Positions 36,700 to 47,936 of a stretch of 64,000 nucleotides of DNA are shown piece after piece. Under the pieces are notes generated by a model that saw only the letters and a program-made list of their open reading frames with translations, searched no databases and was not told the DNA's origin. The number at the start of each line of letters is the position of its first letter. Positions within the stretch are counted from its first letter, which is position 1. A program made the position numbers and the translations under genes. This stretch comes from Cryptomeria japonica (lineage: Eukaryota > Streptophyta > Pinopsida > Cupressales > Cupressaceae), in NCBI RefSeq assembly GCF_030272615.1, contig NC_081410.1:115293140-115357139 (forward strand). The letters run 5' to 3'.

Positions 36700-37430
36700 C
36701 AATAAAATCACAATATCTTTCATCCCTGAAAATTTGGAAAAAAGTTGCGAGGACCGTGTTGCACTCCGAGCGCCATCGTCCCCGACATTTTTTCCAAAAT
36801 TTCGGGAGCGAGATCTTGCTGTATTTTCCTGCTAAAATCCAGAATTTTGGCTGATTTTGTCAATTATAACACTTTCAAAATTACAGTCAAAGTTGGTCTT
36901 GCGATTGCTTGGTCTAAGGCTTCTAATCATTCAAAAATCATTGAAATTAAAATTTTGTGTCAAAATTGCATTTTTATTATCATAAATCTGAAAAGTGTGT
37001 TATCATTCATTAAAAATTTCAGTGCTTTATTCAAATTCTTGCATTTTGTGACTTTTGAAATTAAGTGCTTAATTACAACAACTTCGATTTCCGCTTTCAA
37101 AATTGAATTTTGCGTGAAATTGAGTCAATTTTTGAATTTCAAAATTTGCATTGCTTTTGACATTCCCTCTAAAATCATAAAATTCAAAATTTCAGTTTCC
37201 CTCTCTTTTTCAAAATTCAAATTTTGCATTTTTCGACAATCTTGATAGGGTTCAATTTTGAGATTGCAACTTTAATTTGGCCTATCTATAGATCGTAAAA
37301 TCACTCAATTTTTTCAGATTAGCTCTAAAATCATCATACCTTTCATCCCTGCAAATTTCGAAAAAAGTTGCAGGGACCGTGTTGCACTCCGGGCGCCACG
37401 GTCCCGGACTTTTTTTCTGAAATTTCGGGA
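36700..37430 (+). repeat. two ~110-bp leader repeats with a GGACCGTG hairpin
   Basis: tttcatccctg-aaattt-gaaaaaagttgc is followed by ggaccgtgttgcactcc and a GC-rich inverse, at 36718-36830 and again at 37339-37450. The second copy has a perfect 8-bp stem (GGACCGTG / CACGGTCC, 37374-37404). The same stem type occurs in each LTR (35953, 42559). Confidence 0.85.
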
Positions 37431-37531
37431 GACTGTTGTGATTGCATTTAACAGCTTAAATCCAGAAGATTGGCTGATTTTACTGAAAATTGCTACCTCT
37501 AAATTCAAAATCTTCTCTCTCTTTCTAGTGC

Positions 37532-40500
37532 ATGAGTTTTACAACAATAAGCCCTACTTACACTATTCCCGTTAGACGAAGCCGTAGAATTAAGTCTTTC
37601 CGAGGTTTAACTACTGAGGAGATGGAACCTAATTTGAATAGCCTTTTTAACGAGGACATGGGTAATTCCTCTAATCCTCCTAATGATGAAGAAGCTCTCC
37701 ATGAGGTTTCTGTAGAACAACTTTCGAAATTGGATAACCAATTTGACGATTTTCGACAATGGATGTCTCACGAATACCCTGATAGTCAAGCTCTTCCTTT
37801 AATTGAGGGTCTAAAACGTATGCTTCAAAGTGATAAGAATGGAATTGATATTTTGCGTGGTATTGCACACATTGTGGATTCAAATGTGATGCCTATGAAG
37901 AGTTGTGCCGAAACCTTAGGTTATACACAACCTCCTACTCAAGACAATCATTCTATTCCTTTGACGACTCCTATTGCTAGTATACCTACTTTTACATCAA
38001 ACATAATGGCTACTTCTACACAAGACATTCCTCCTGTGATCACCAGTCATGGGGGCAATCCCTCTTCTTCAATTAACCCTATTCCTTCATTCAATCCGAT
38101 TTCTTCATTCGTCCCTTCAATGAGTGTGCCTATTATATCATCACAAATGAACATGACGCAAGGGGGCAATTCATTTAATCATTCCATTCCTCCTTGTAGT
38201 GTTCCTCCTGTCCAATCATCTCCTATGACTAATTATCATAGGGTCCCACCACCTTACTCTTTACCTTCTTTCAATAACATAACACCTCCATCTCAATCTA
38301 ACACATCCAATATGAACTCTTCGACCGAAGCAACCATTAACAATCTTGCACAAACTGTCTCTTCTTTACAGCAACAAATTGCCTCTATGAATCAATCTAA
38401 GTTCAGTGTGCCCACATTTGATGTTGCGAGCCCACTTTCTCTTGACATTGTCCGAGTTATTCCTCCTAAACATGTTGAAATCCCGCATTTGGAACTTTAT
38501 AATGGTAAAGGAGATCCTCTAACGCATGTTAAGACTTTTCAAACAATTTGTACCAATTTTGCTTATGACCAAAGGTTGCTTGCAAAACTGTTTACTAGAA
38601 CATTAAGAGACAAAGCCTTACAATGGTATTGCTCGTTGCCTTCTTATTCTATTACTTCTTTCGAACAACTTGCAAATGCTTTCATTCAACAATTTCAAAA
38701 CAATATAAGTCCTAAAGTTACTTTGATTGATTTAATGCATTGTAAACAAGGTGTTAAAGAAAAAGTGACTGATTTCATTGGTAGATATAAGCATTTGTAT
38801 GCTCAAATTTCTTTTCCAGTGCCTGACAATGATATTCAAAGAATCTTTATTTCTAATTTACAAAAAGATATTCGAGACAAACTTCTGTTTTCTGAGTTTA
38901 CTTCTTTCCAACAGTTGTGCGCCACTCTTCACAATTATCAACTGACTGTGAGTCAAATGGAACAATCACATCCTATGGCTCCGAGTGATAAGGGTGATAG
39001 CAGTCAACAACCATTTGGGAAGTTTAAACCGAACAGAGATTCCATCAAATTCAATGAAAACATCATCAACAACAATGTGAATGCAGCATCAGGTGTGCCT
39101 CCTATTTCTAAATTTTTCAAGAAAGAAAGAAAGTATACTCCTTTGAATGAATCATTGCATAGTATTATGAATAAGTTATTGGAACAAAATGTGCTTACTC
39201 TTCCTCCTATAAGGGAAATTGATCCTGCAAAGATTACTTCACCTTATTTTGATAACAAAGCTTTTTGTCAATTTCATCATCAGCCTGGGCATGATACTGA
39301 AAAATGTTTTTCTTTAAAGGGTAAAATTCAGGATTTGATTGATAATAATACTATTTCTGTTTCTGGAGTGAATGATAAAGGCAACACATCTGTAGCTCCT
39401 CCTAACCAAAATCTTCAGATTTTCACTGATCCATTACCTTCTCATACCTCTAATGCAATTGAGGCTAATGATTCCTCTCTTTCATCTGATGGTCTTGTGT
39501 CTATGACTCTGAATGTGATTAACTTTGTAGAGCAGCAAGAAATCCCTGAAGAACCTTCCATCACATTTGATTCCAGTGAAACCATTAGGGCACCTGATGG
39601 TCCTTTATACATAGTTGCAAAAGTCAAGAATACACCTTGCCGTGGAGTGCTTATTGATCCTTCATGCATGGTTAATGTTATTACTGAAGAATTTCTTTTT
39701 ACTTTGCAATTGAATCAAGTGATATATGACAAAACAGATGTGATTGTGAAATTATTTGATGCATTTTCTTCTCCTGCAATTGGTTCTATTACATTGCCTA
39801 TTGAGGTCCATAACAAATCTCTTGATGTGAACTTTGCTATTATTCCATCTTCCGAACAATTTCGTGTGAAGCTTGGCTATCCTTGGCTATCTTCCATGAA
39901 AGCTATTGCTTCTCCTATTCATAAGTGTTTGAAATTTCCCCATAATGGTGAAGTTGTTACTGTCAATCATAGTCTCTTTAAACCAGCTGAAAGAACCTCT
40001 AGTGTTCCTATTGATTACTTTTGGCCTAAACAATTCCAATCTCTTCCTCCGCGAAGTGATCATCTTTTCAAATCTTATCAAAAGTGGAAAACAGATATGA
40101 TCCTATCTCTAAGTGAACCTAGAACACCTAAACTTGACATTCCTATCATTCTTGAGAAGGAAGTTCTTCCTTTGAAAGATAAAACTAATGTCTTTCCTCA
40201 AGAAGATTCCCAACCCATCCCTATGGATGTGACTATGTCTATGCCTAATAAACTTCCTAAGAGTAGACCTATACCTCCTCGTCATGATGGACTTGGTCTT
40301 CTCCCTAAACCAAAAATTCCTCCTTTATAGGGAGCAGTTCCTCCTCCTTCTTTTTATAGAGAGAAGAGACCTTCTTCTTCTCCTATTATCCAGCCTAAGA
40401 GACCACAACCTAAACACCCAAGTGCTAAGGATGAGAACATTCCTCCTCCTCAATCTTCTCCACTTCCTACTAAGACTAGACGAAATCGTTCTGCACGTGA

Positions 40501-40975
40501 ACACCGATGAAAGCGTCGTCTTAGAGCTCAGGCAGCTGTTTCTCAAACTTTGCAATCTCCAAAAACACCTTCAACAAGCATTATTCCATTTTCTCCTCAG
40601 CCGGACATTGAGCCTAAATCTCCTAAACATAAGATGCATGATGGTCTTGATCCTGTGCGAGTTAAAGATCCTATTTTTATAAATCTTGATGATGCTATAG
40701 ATGAAAATGTTATTCATGATGAACATGTTACTCCTCTTGCTTCTGATAGTGAATATGAACTTGTTGATGTTGATAACCATTTATCTAACGAATTTTCTAA
40801 AGCACTTATCCTAGCTCCTAGTCAAGAACAATGTGGCTCGGAACATGAACATAGCCCTTGTTTGGATCTTGTGATAGCTCCATCTGTTGTGTTGGATGTT
40901 CCTCCTCTAGCGTGTTCCCTACCTTCCCGAAACATTGATCAGCAAGATCGGGGGGTAAATGACATGCTAGACTAG
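37532..40975 (+). pseudogene. gag-protease ORF of the inner element (two in-frame stops)
   Basis: A single frame of 1148 codons from ATG 37532 to the stop ending at 40975, broken by TAG 40328-40330 and TGA 40508-40510; the first 932 codons are open. Order: basic N-terminus, a Pro/Ser/Thr-rich segment (residues 160-290), the retrotransposon gag domain at about 310-480 (YNGKGDPLTHVKTFQTICT, LRDKALQWYCSLPSYSITSF), CQFHHQPGHDTEKC knuckle near 580, and an aspartic-protease-like fold at about 690-810 (VLIDPSCMVNVI, GYPWLSSM). The protease Asp is kept but the normal D-T/S-G reads D-P-S, so activity is doubtful. The tail is acidic and Pro-rich. Both stops look like decayed Gln (CAG) and Arg (CGA) codons. 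No pol follows. Confidence 0.9.
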
Positions 40976-41723
40976 TTACATTAGCATAGCAGATTCTCTT
41001 CTCCTCTCTTGTGTTACTTCTTCTATATGTTATTTTCATTCTTCTATTTGTTGTCCTTAGTGTTGTCTACTTGAGGACGATGCAAAGCATTGAGATCTCT
41101 CGATCTCTCTCATGTTGACTCAAAAGACACATGTGTTCCCTTCTTCTAGGTGACCTTCCTTGATTGGGGAATGAAGAACAATTATGCATACATACATATG
41201 ATATATATACATGAATTATCATACAGCATACTGACCCCGAGGAAAGCGAAGTCACCTTGTGCTTTGTGTTTTGTGTCTATTATCCTTGGGTTTATCTCAC
41301 ACTTGGGGGCTAAATCCTTGCGATAACGTGCTCCTTTCCTTTCTCATTTCTTATATGTATCACTACGTTAAAACAATCACCCCCGGTGAGGCGTGTTCGA
41401 TCGCTTTAACGTAGGGGGGCATACATCCCGTTCATATCTTTTCAAGATACTTGAAAATTTCTTGGTAAATTTAACCTTGCCTTGAAAATTCTTGATATCT
41501 TTCTTGCATGACTCATAGTGAGGGAACCTTACTACTGACAGTCATGGTTCTCCCTCGTGATCTTCCCTTTTACTTTGTCAATCGAAGTCGTAAGATCCTT
41601 AGTCCACTGGGGGCTTGGTGTGTCTTGCCTCCTTGACGTGGTGAAAGTCTTTCAATGTTGTTTCCTTGTACTTTACCAGAAGTATGAGCGTACGCTTATA
41701 CTCCCGCTAAAGTGGGGGCTAAA
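40976..41723 (+). other. spacer and polypurine tract of the inner element
   Basis: Non-coding. Two purine-rich sites are visible: acgtaggggggcat near 41410 and agtgggggctaaa directly before the 3' LTR (41711-41723); the latter is the likely polypurine tract. Confidence 0.7.
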
Positions 41724-41895
41724 TGTAGCGTCCTAAAATTGTGACACTTGCAATTTCGACTGCATTTCGGTCTTCACGATGGCGACGCAACACGCAACCT
41801 GAATGGAGACCCTGAAACTTGCTCACGACACTGAAAACTGCATTTTTCAAGCACCCTGGCCTGAACCTCCTTGCACCCTGTTGTCCCGGGAGGTG

Positions 41896-41952
41896 GGACC
41901 AGAGCGCCCAGCGCCCTGGTCCCCAGGACCAGGGCGCCCAGTGCCCTGGTCC
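41896..41952. repeat. tandem palindromes ggaccag-gcgc / gcgccctggtcc
   Basis: Two 27-bp near-perfect palindromes with a 3-base loop, period 30. The 5' LTR has one (35320-35346). Confidence 0.85.
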
Positions 41953-42558
41953 CTGGGTCCTATTTTGGGCCCAGTCTCCTAAGGGGCTCGGGTCTTTTTG
42001 TTTGCAATTTGGAAATTAACTTTCCCTGGTCGGCCTAAGGTCGGGAAAATCAGTCTATCAGCCCTAAATGACAAGTATATAAACTACATTCTCCTCTCCC
42101 ATTTAGGGAAGAAGGTCACATGTGTACAAAGCGTGGAAACTATACTCAAGCATTCAAGCATTCAAGCATTCAAGCATTCCTTCAAGCAATTGATCATTTC
42201 AAGTCTCCATTCAAGGCTAAGTGTTGCATTCAAAACAAGGATTCAACCATTGAAGAGGAGATCACATATTACATGCTACATACAACATACAACATCTAAA
42301 CCTTCGCACATAAGGATACAAACATCCTTAGAACAAGGTATTAGTACTTGTTTTACAGTCATTTACATTTACAGCTCTTGCTCATTTCTTGGTTAATTCC
42401 AAAACCGGGGTTTGACCTAAAGGCAAACCCCTAATCCCTAACCCCCCAATCGTCTTCACTTTTCTGTGTGTAGGTTGCAGGTACGCTGCTGAAATTGAAG
42501 ATCTGGAATCCTTGTGCAGAGACGAACAGATCCCCCTTCGTTTCGCGGATTTTTCGGA

Positions 42559-42585
42559 GGACCGTGGCGCCGGGCGCCATCGTCC
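42559..42585. repeat. GC-rich hairpin in the inner 3' LTR
   Basis: GGACCGTGGCGCC and GGCGCCATCGTCC are inverse over 11 of 13 positions with a one-base loop. The equivalent in the 5' LTR is 35953-35979. Confidence 0.8.
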
Positions 42586-42968
42586 TGACAACTTTTGCTC
42601 AAATTTGCAGGACAGCGCCGTATCGACATTTTACTGCTAATTCCAGGTCCGCAGCTTCATCCTATAACCCGAACTCAGTTTATAAGTGAATCTTTATGAC
42701 TTTCTATGCATGCTTAGCTTAATTTCCTTAACAACATTCTTTACAAAAGAGGGTAGCCTTGCTTTCCTACCCCTTGAAATTCATTTAGCATCCAATCTTG
42801 CATTGCGTGGGATTGGATCTTATGAGTTTCAACCCCTCTTTTGAATGTAAAGTCTCTCCCCTAAGTGAAAAACCACCGAATCCTAGCGAACCTCCCTTCT
42901 CTCTCCTCGGAGTTGGAAGAGGGGAGAACAACTAGGGTTCGATCGCGATTTTTCCGCTTTACACATAT

Positions 42969-43083
42969 GTACTTCATGTAGTTTCATTGGTTGAATTTGG
43001 ATTTCCTGTAGTATTTCCATTTGTATTTTGTGAAACTAACTTATTGCAGGTAGCATTCTGAGGATGAAATTCAATTCGACACA
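42969..43083 (+). repeat. Tat 3' LTR, right part
   Basis: 115 bp beginning gtacttcatgtag and ending CGACACA, equal to the last part of the 5' LTR. Followed by the ATTAT duplication (43084-43088). Confidence 0.94.
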
Positions 43084-43088
43084 ATTAT

Positions 43089-43830
43089 CATCAATATCAT
43101 CATCCAAATTATTCATGATAGGGTTTCTAACGCACAGAGGAGATGGAGAAGAGGAATCATTTTTTCATTGATAATTAAAATTATTGATGAGGTTGATTCA
43201 CATAAAGCTCCTCCATAGAGATAGGCAAAGGTTGGGAAAATGGTACCATGTCAACATTTGATGGCTTATGGGAGGAAACACTTTGGGAAGTAATCTCATA
43301 AGCTTTGGCATGACATCTTCATCAACTTCTCTTGCATTATGATTTTTTTATTATGACTTGAAGCGGTTTAGGTTTCTAAGCCAAATGCAATCAAGGGTAG
43401 AGTTTCCATGTCTTTCTAAGGGTTATTAAAGACTATGATTGATCGTTATAACTTACAAATTGTGGGGGAACCTCAAACACTTGTGAATGGTATAAGGTAT
43501 AGCTTTTATGTCCAATCAAGCCAAGGGTGTCCCAAATTCACACAAAATTGGTTGGAAGAAGGAATAATAACATCTTGGTAACATCCAAGCACTTAGTACC
43601 AACTTGTACGAGTAGGGTGATGGAACCTATAGTGAGACAAGTGAAACCATCATGCATGTTAATCATAACATCAAATTTACCATATGTATCTTGATATAAT
43701 TGTTGTGTATAGAGATGTTCTTTTGTGATAACATTCACCACTCATACTAGATCAGTGAGCATTCCTTGTAAGAGATTTCCTTTAATCTTTGCAGTAATGT
43801 TTGGTAACTTTGATCTATCTTTGTTTTATG
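43089..43830 (-). pseudogene. relict gag-protease element, protease part (bottom layer)
   Basis: On the minus strand, from right to left: a stretch matching AKVKNTPCRGVLIDP, then VNVITKEHLYTQQLYQDTYG against VNVITEEFLFTLQL of the inner element, then TIGSITLLVQV, then VKLGHPWLDW against VKLGYPWLSS, and finally NNLDDDIDDN against NLDDAIDENV beside the target site. Many stops and frame changes. It continues at 14101-13848 across the Tat insertion. The region right of about 43830 no longer aligns. Confidence 0.78.
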
Positions 43831-44181
43831 TTTTCCAATATTACAAAGATCATACACCATGCCAAACCAATGCAATTTATCATACTACTAATCTACATGT
43901 TGTTGCAATATATTTTATACACAAAACAATAATTTGGATGGTATTTGATACCCCTTAAATTTCTTGTTTGAGACAATATCTTTATGGCATTCTAAGACTA
44001 TTTTAAAGGCTTTTCAGCATACACTATCTCTTTGAGAGCAACCAAGCTACTAATTATTTGATCCATAAATATTTTACCGTATGCATGCTATATTTTGTTT
44101 GTGAACTTCTTTATTTCAGGCAAATGTACATGTAAATTGATTGTTCTACTCATTCTTTAGATATCGTTTACTTTTCTTTTC
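43831..44181. other. unassigned AT-rich DNA
   Basis: No gene seen. It may hold further decayed gag of the relict, but I cannot align it. Confidence 0.4.
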
Positions 44182-44500
44182 TTTTTTTATAGTAAATATT
44201 TATATTAATAATTATAAATAATATTACAAAAAGCTTTCCAGTAGTGGCTCAAATCATAGATCAGCATGGAAATCCAATCCCAAGACATAGAAAAAGTCTC
44301 TCAATCGAAACTAAAACTAAGAACATTTAGGATTTGAACACCAAATACTAGTACTAACAAACTATGCATATATCTCAACCACAATTTCAAAATATATTTG
44401 TCCAAAGCATACATAACCAACATAATGACATAAATACCAATACAAAAAGGCCTATCCTGCTAAAAATCAAACACAAATAGAGGAGATACTGATCAAGAGC

Positions 44501-45130
44501 TTATTCTTTTGCCTTCCCACAAGTGAACCAATAATCCTCCTTCTTGAAAACAATCTGCTTCCTAACTTTCTTGGTGTCCTCTGGAACATTAGCTTGAGGC
44601 TCCTACTCTTGGCTTATCAGATAATCCTTAAAATGCTCCCAACTCCTCTATGCCTCCACTTGCCTTACTTCCATGTCCATATCAACACCCCATAGAAGAA
44701 TTGGTCGAAGGGGTGGAATAAAATCAACATAATGCATCCACTCTCTTTTCTTTGTTATGAAATCGTCTCTAGGTTGGTCCATGACCATGAAGACATCCAT
44801 CCTATTCTTTCCTTCTTCTTTCACACATTCCCTCATGATCCACTTGACATCTTCCTTCATGCCTAGCTTCAAAGCCCAAATGAAATTTATTGATGTCAAA
44901 TCTACATTGGTTCAATACTTGAATTTTGAATCCACGTACTCCTTACCTAGGAATAAATCCACCATCTAAAGGAAGCTTGGATCCTCTATCTTGAAAACAT
45001 TGTGCATGCTTTCCTTTAATATAACACCTATGAAAGCTAACTACTATTTAGATGCAACCAAGGAGAAGTTTGGCTCCATTGAAGTTGTTTGAAACCACCT
45101 TCACTTGTCACACTAATAAAATGAAAATGC
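44501..45130 (-). pseudogene. LINE C extra ORF, unknown protein
   Basis: A minus-strand frame ends at TAA 44501-44503 and is open over 44648-44899, with TAG at 44645-44647 and near 44604 and further stops upstream. It contains VDLTSINFIWALKLG, DVKWIMRECVKEEGK, MDQPRDDFITKKREWMHYVD and ends with DYWFTCGKAKE. I do not recognise it, and it does not resemble the extra ORFs of LINE A or LINE B. Its position between RNase H and the LINE 3' end is the same. Confidence 0.5.
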
Positions 45131-45539
45131 GAGACCTATGCTTGCTTCTCTAAGAATAAGGGAATGCCTTTGGGAAAAAACTTGACAAAGAAGTTTTAAC
45201 CCGCCCTATCACTTCCCACATCATATCACCTGCCACTACATAAACATTCACATGTAGGGAAACAACCTAAAAAAGTGGGGAAATCACTTACTCGATCTTA
45301 CCCAACTCAGTGGTGGCATACATTCTACAGAAAAGGAAGCCAAGAGCGATAATTCAATGACCCTAAGGTTGAGGCCATCACAAACAATTTAGAAGTCTAA
45401 TCTACACCAACCCACATTAATGATAACATACATTAGGTGTCATGCGGGTTCACACAATCATCCACCTCTACCACCAATCACCACTATCTCTACCACTTAC
45501 AAGCCATAAAGATCCATCCACCAATCCTCCTATTGATCT

Positions 45540-45945
45540 TCATTCAAGGTGAACCCCCAATTTGAGAGTAAATCTACCTCTCAATTGGATTCTCTTCAAA
45601 TATGGGAGATCTTGAAGTTTTGAAATGAGTTAAAACTATGATTAACCAATTTGATGAATTTGTTAATCTTCTAATTCTACACCCCACCTTTCAAAATTGC
45701 ATTCACTATAATATGAGAATCACCTTCAAGATGCAAATTTTGTACTACAAGTTTATTAGCTAGGTTAACATCAAGGATCCCTACTTGTGCTTCTACTTCA
45801 TTATTTGTCGCTATAGGCAATTTCTTATCTCTCAATGCTAAAACATTACCAAATTCATCTTACTATGCAACCAACCCCAAAGAGCATAGGGTTTCCTTTT
45901 GAGGCACCATCAAAATTGACTTTTATCCATCCTAAAACCGGCCTT
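45540..45945 (-). pseudogene. LINE C RNase H, disrupted
   Basis: Minus-strand reading gives WIKVNFDGASKGNP (Asp), NNEVEAQ (Glu), HLEGDSHIIVNAI (Asp) and a stretch near 45580 resembling REGN...D.LSN. Frameshifts and stops interrupt it. The three first catalytic residues are still visible. Confidence 0.75.
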
Positions 45946-46906
45946 TGCCATTGCACTGATTCCTTTGAGAACTTCAATGGATCAACCCCGAGCCACCCAT
46001 TGATGGGCCTTTTCATTATTAATTTTTCTTTGCATGTGTATTGATCATTAACATATATATCTCTAATTGCAATGGGTAGCTATTATATTTATTAGTATTC
46101 TTGAAAGCTATAAAATCTATTATTTTTTCTACGAGTTTTTTTTAATATTTCAAGTATGTATAAATTTATTCAAACTTTACTATTGTTAAGACTAAAAAAC
46201 TTATTGCAATTTCCTAATGTCATCATTCTCTTCTTGTCAATTATCACCACTTAGATCATGTCATTATCCAGCTTATCTTTTTTTACATACTTACAGTAAT
46301 AATATATTTATTTAGAGTAAAATTAGATTGCTATTTCATTAGAGTAAAATTAGATTGCTTAACTTAGGGTTAGGCTCATGATTAACATCATGGTTAGGGT
46401 TAGGTTTAGGCTTAGGGTTGGAATTTACATCATGCTTAAGGTTAGGGTGAGGATTATGGTTGGGGTTAGAGTTTAAGATTAAGGTTACAGTTGGGTTAGG
46501 GTTTAAGGTTAGGATTAGGATTATGGATAGGATTTACTCTTAGAATTAGGGATAGGTTTTGAGTTATGGTTAGAGTTAGGGTTATGGTTAGATTGGGTTT
46601 TAGGGTTAGGGATGATTATTGTTAGGGTTAGGGTTTATGATTATGGTTAGGGTTATGGTTTACATCATGGTTGGTGTTTGAGTTAGGGTTAGGTTTATGG
46701 TTAGGCTTAGGGTTACAGTTATGGTTATGATTATGGCTAGGGTTAGGGTTAAGGGTTAGTGTTAGGATTAATGTTAGTATTTATATCATGGTTAGGGTTA
46801 GGGTTAGGATTTGCATCATGGTTAGGGTTAGGGTTATTGTTTGGGTAAGGGTTTAAAGGGTTTGGGTTATAGTTAGGTTTAGGGTTATAATTATGGTTAT
46901 GGTTAG

Positions 46907-47712
46907 CGTGTATGGTAAAAATGGATAAATGAAAACAATAATATCGAAAGACTAAATGAATTTAACCACAAAACCTAGCCTAACAACAACAAAGATCCAC
47001 CATAACATATGAAGATTACCTAAGACAATGCAAATCAACAAAATCACAAAGATTATACCATCACATGTCCACTGGGGTTTGAATCTCCATTCTTCCTATC
47101 TCCATTGATTTTGCTTGATATATTTGTTCTCAGATTTTATGTGTGCACAAGAGCTCAAAAAAGAATGAAAATGTGGTTGATAGCTTGATCGCATAAGGCT
47201 TGATTGCATAAGAAAGTTTGAATGTGTAGTTTCTTAGAATGCTTAGGAGTGTTAGGAGGATTGATAATGAAAAAAGAATCCTCTTATATAGAAGACATTG
47301 TAAGAAATGGAGGGATAAGATTAAGAGGTGTAAAAGATAGATGGTCAGCTAGGATTAAAGGGTAGGTAGAGGAAATAAGAAAATAATGAGAGGGTAGGTA
47401 GTGTAGGAATTAAAAGATGAATGACATGTGTCATAAGTAGAAAAGGCTAATGAATTAATTAAATAAATAAAGATTCATCTAATTAATAGAGGAAGTGGGA
47501 TCAATTAAATAAATAAAATATTTATTTAATTTAAGAAAAAGGATAATTTAAATAAATAAAAGTATTTATTTAAATGAGGAAATACTTAGAAGAGGATTAA
47601 TGAATTAATTAAATAAATGAAGATTTATTTAATTAATAGAAGAATTAGGCTAAAATAATTAAATAAATAAAAATATTTATTTAATTAGACATGACAATTT
47701 TAAATGTCTACA
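46907..47712 (-). mobile_element. solo LTR inside the telomere-like field
   Basis: 806 bp with no repeats of the field. On the minus strand it begins TGTAGACATTTAAAATTG, is rich in aattaaataaat phrases, has a tatataagagg TATA-like site near 47286, and ends ccatttttaccataca plus two bases. GTTAG flanks both sides (46902-46906, 47713-47717), though its last base pair departs from the TG...CA rule. It probably arose by LTR-LTR recombination. Confidence 0.65.
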
Positions 47713-47824
47713 GTTAGGGTTAGGATTTACATCATGGTTAGGATTAGGGTTTACATTGTAGTTAGAATTATGGATAGGATTAGGGTTTACATCATGGTTA
47801 GGGTTAGGTTTAGAGTTATTTTTA

Positions 47825-47936
47825 GGGAAACAACTATCTAGCCCTTAGGATGCACCAAGATATTAATACCCTTCATATATTATTAATACATTGTAATATA
47901 TGATTGATGCATCCTAAGGGTTGTATAGTCATTCCC
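47825..47936. mobile_element. 112-bp MITE with 8-bp target duplication
   Basis: Terminal inverted repeats of about 30 bp (GGGAAACAACTATCTAGCCC against the inverse of gttgtatagtcattccc, both with cccttaggatgca). It is flanked by TATTTTTA at 47817-47824 and 47937-47944. An 8-bp duplication suggests the hAT superfamily. Confidence 0.8.

Larger units (their letters stand above)
35148..42963 (+). mobile_element. gag-protease-only LTR retrotransposon (TR-GAG-like), nested in the Tat 3' LTR
   Basis: 7.8 kb with LTRs of 1210 bp (35148-36357) and 1240 bp (41724-42963), both TGTAGCGTCC...TTTACA. The interior has a primer site, a 1.2-kb leader, one long gag-protease ORF and a 0.75-kb spacer. No RT, RNase H or integrase motif is found in any frame, and the 40976-41723 space is too small to hold them. 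It must therefore have been copied by another element's enzymes; a Tat element is a candidate because the nucleocapsid motif has the same C-x2-H-x4-H-x4-C form. The LTRs differ by about 20 substitutions plus a 30-bp repeat unit. Confidence 0.92.
41724..42963 (+). repeat. 3' LTR of the gag-protease-only element
   Basis: 1240 bp; longer than the 5' LTR because a 30-bp palindromic unit is present twice (41896-41922 and 41926-41952). Ends TTTACA and is followed by CATAT. Confidence 0.95.
14102..43083 (+). mobile_element. large Tat-lineage Ty3/gypsy LTR retrotransposon carrying nested insertions
   Basis: LTRs of about 1.14 kb start TGTATACACATAA and end CGACACA. Order inside: primer-binding site, leader repeat array, gag, protease, RT, RNase H, a second (archaeal-type) RNase H, integrase, spacer, an antisense ORF, an inverted copy of the leader array, polypurine tract, 3' LTR. 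The second RNase H places it in the Tat lineage. Two later insertions are nested in it: LINE A (30041-33837) and a gag-protease-only LTR element (35148-42963, inside the 3' LTR). Without these it is about 17 kb. The two LTRs differ, by eye, by about 30 substitutions and a 17-bp indel, so it is not recent. Several stops and frameshifts make it non-autonomous today. Confidence 0.93.
44182..46150 (-). mobile_element. LINE C: minus-strand LINE 3' portion with an extra ORF
   Basis: On the minus strand an RNase H (45945-45540) is followed by about 1 kb containing another ORF and then by a LINE-like 3' end, ctttttgtaatattatttat with an A-rich tail at 44182-44200. The 5' limit is uncertain (about 46150) and I found no target duplication. 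Confidence 0.65.

Noticed and set aside
43725-43958. Plus-strand ORF of 77 codons
   Set aside because: It overlaps the better supported minus-strand protease relict.
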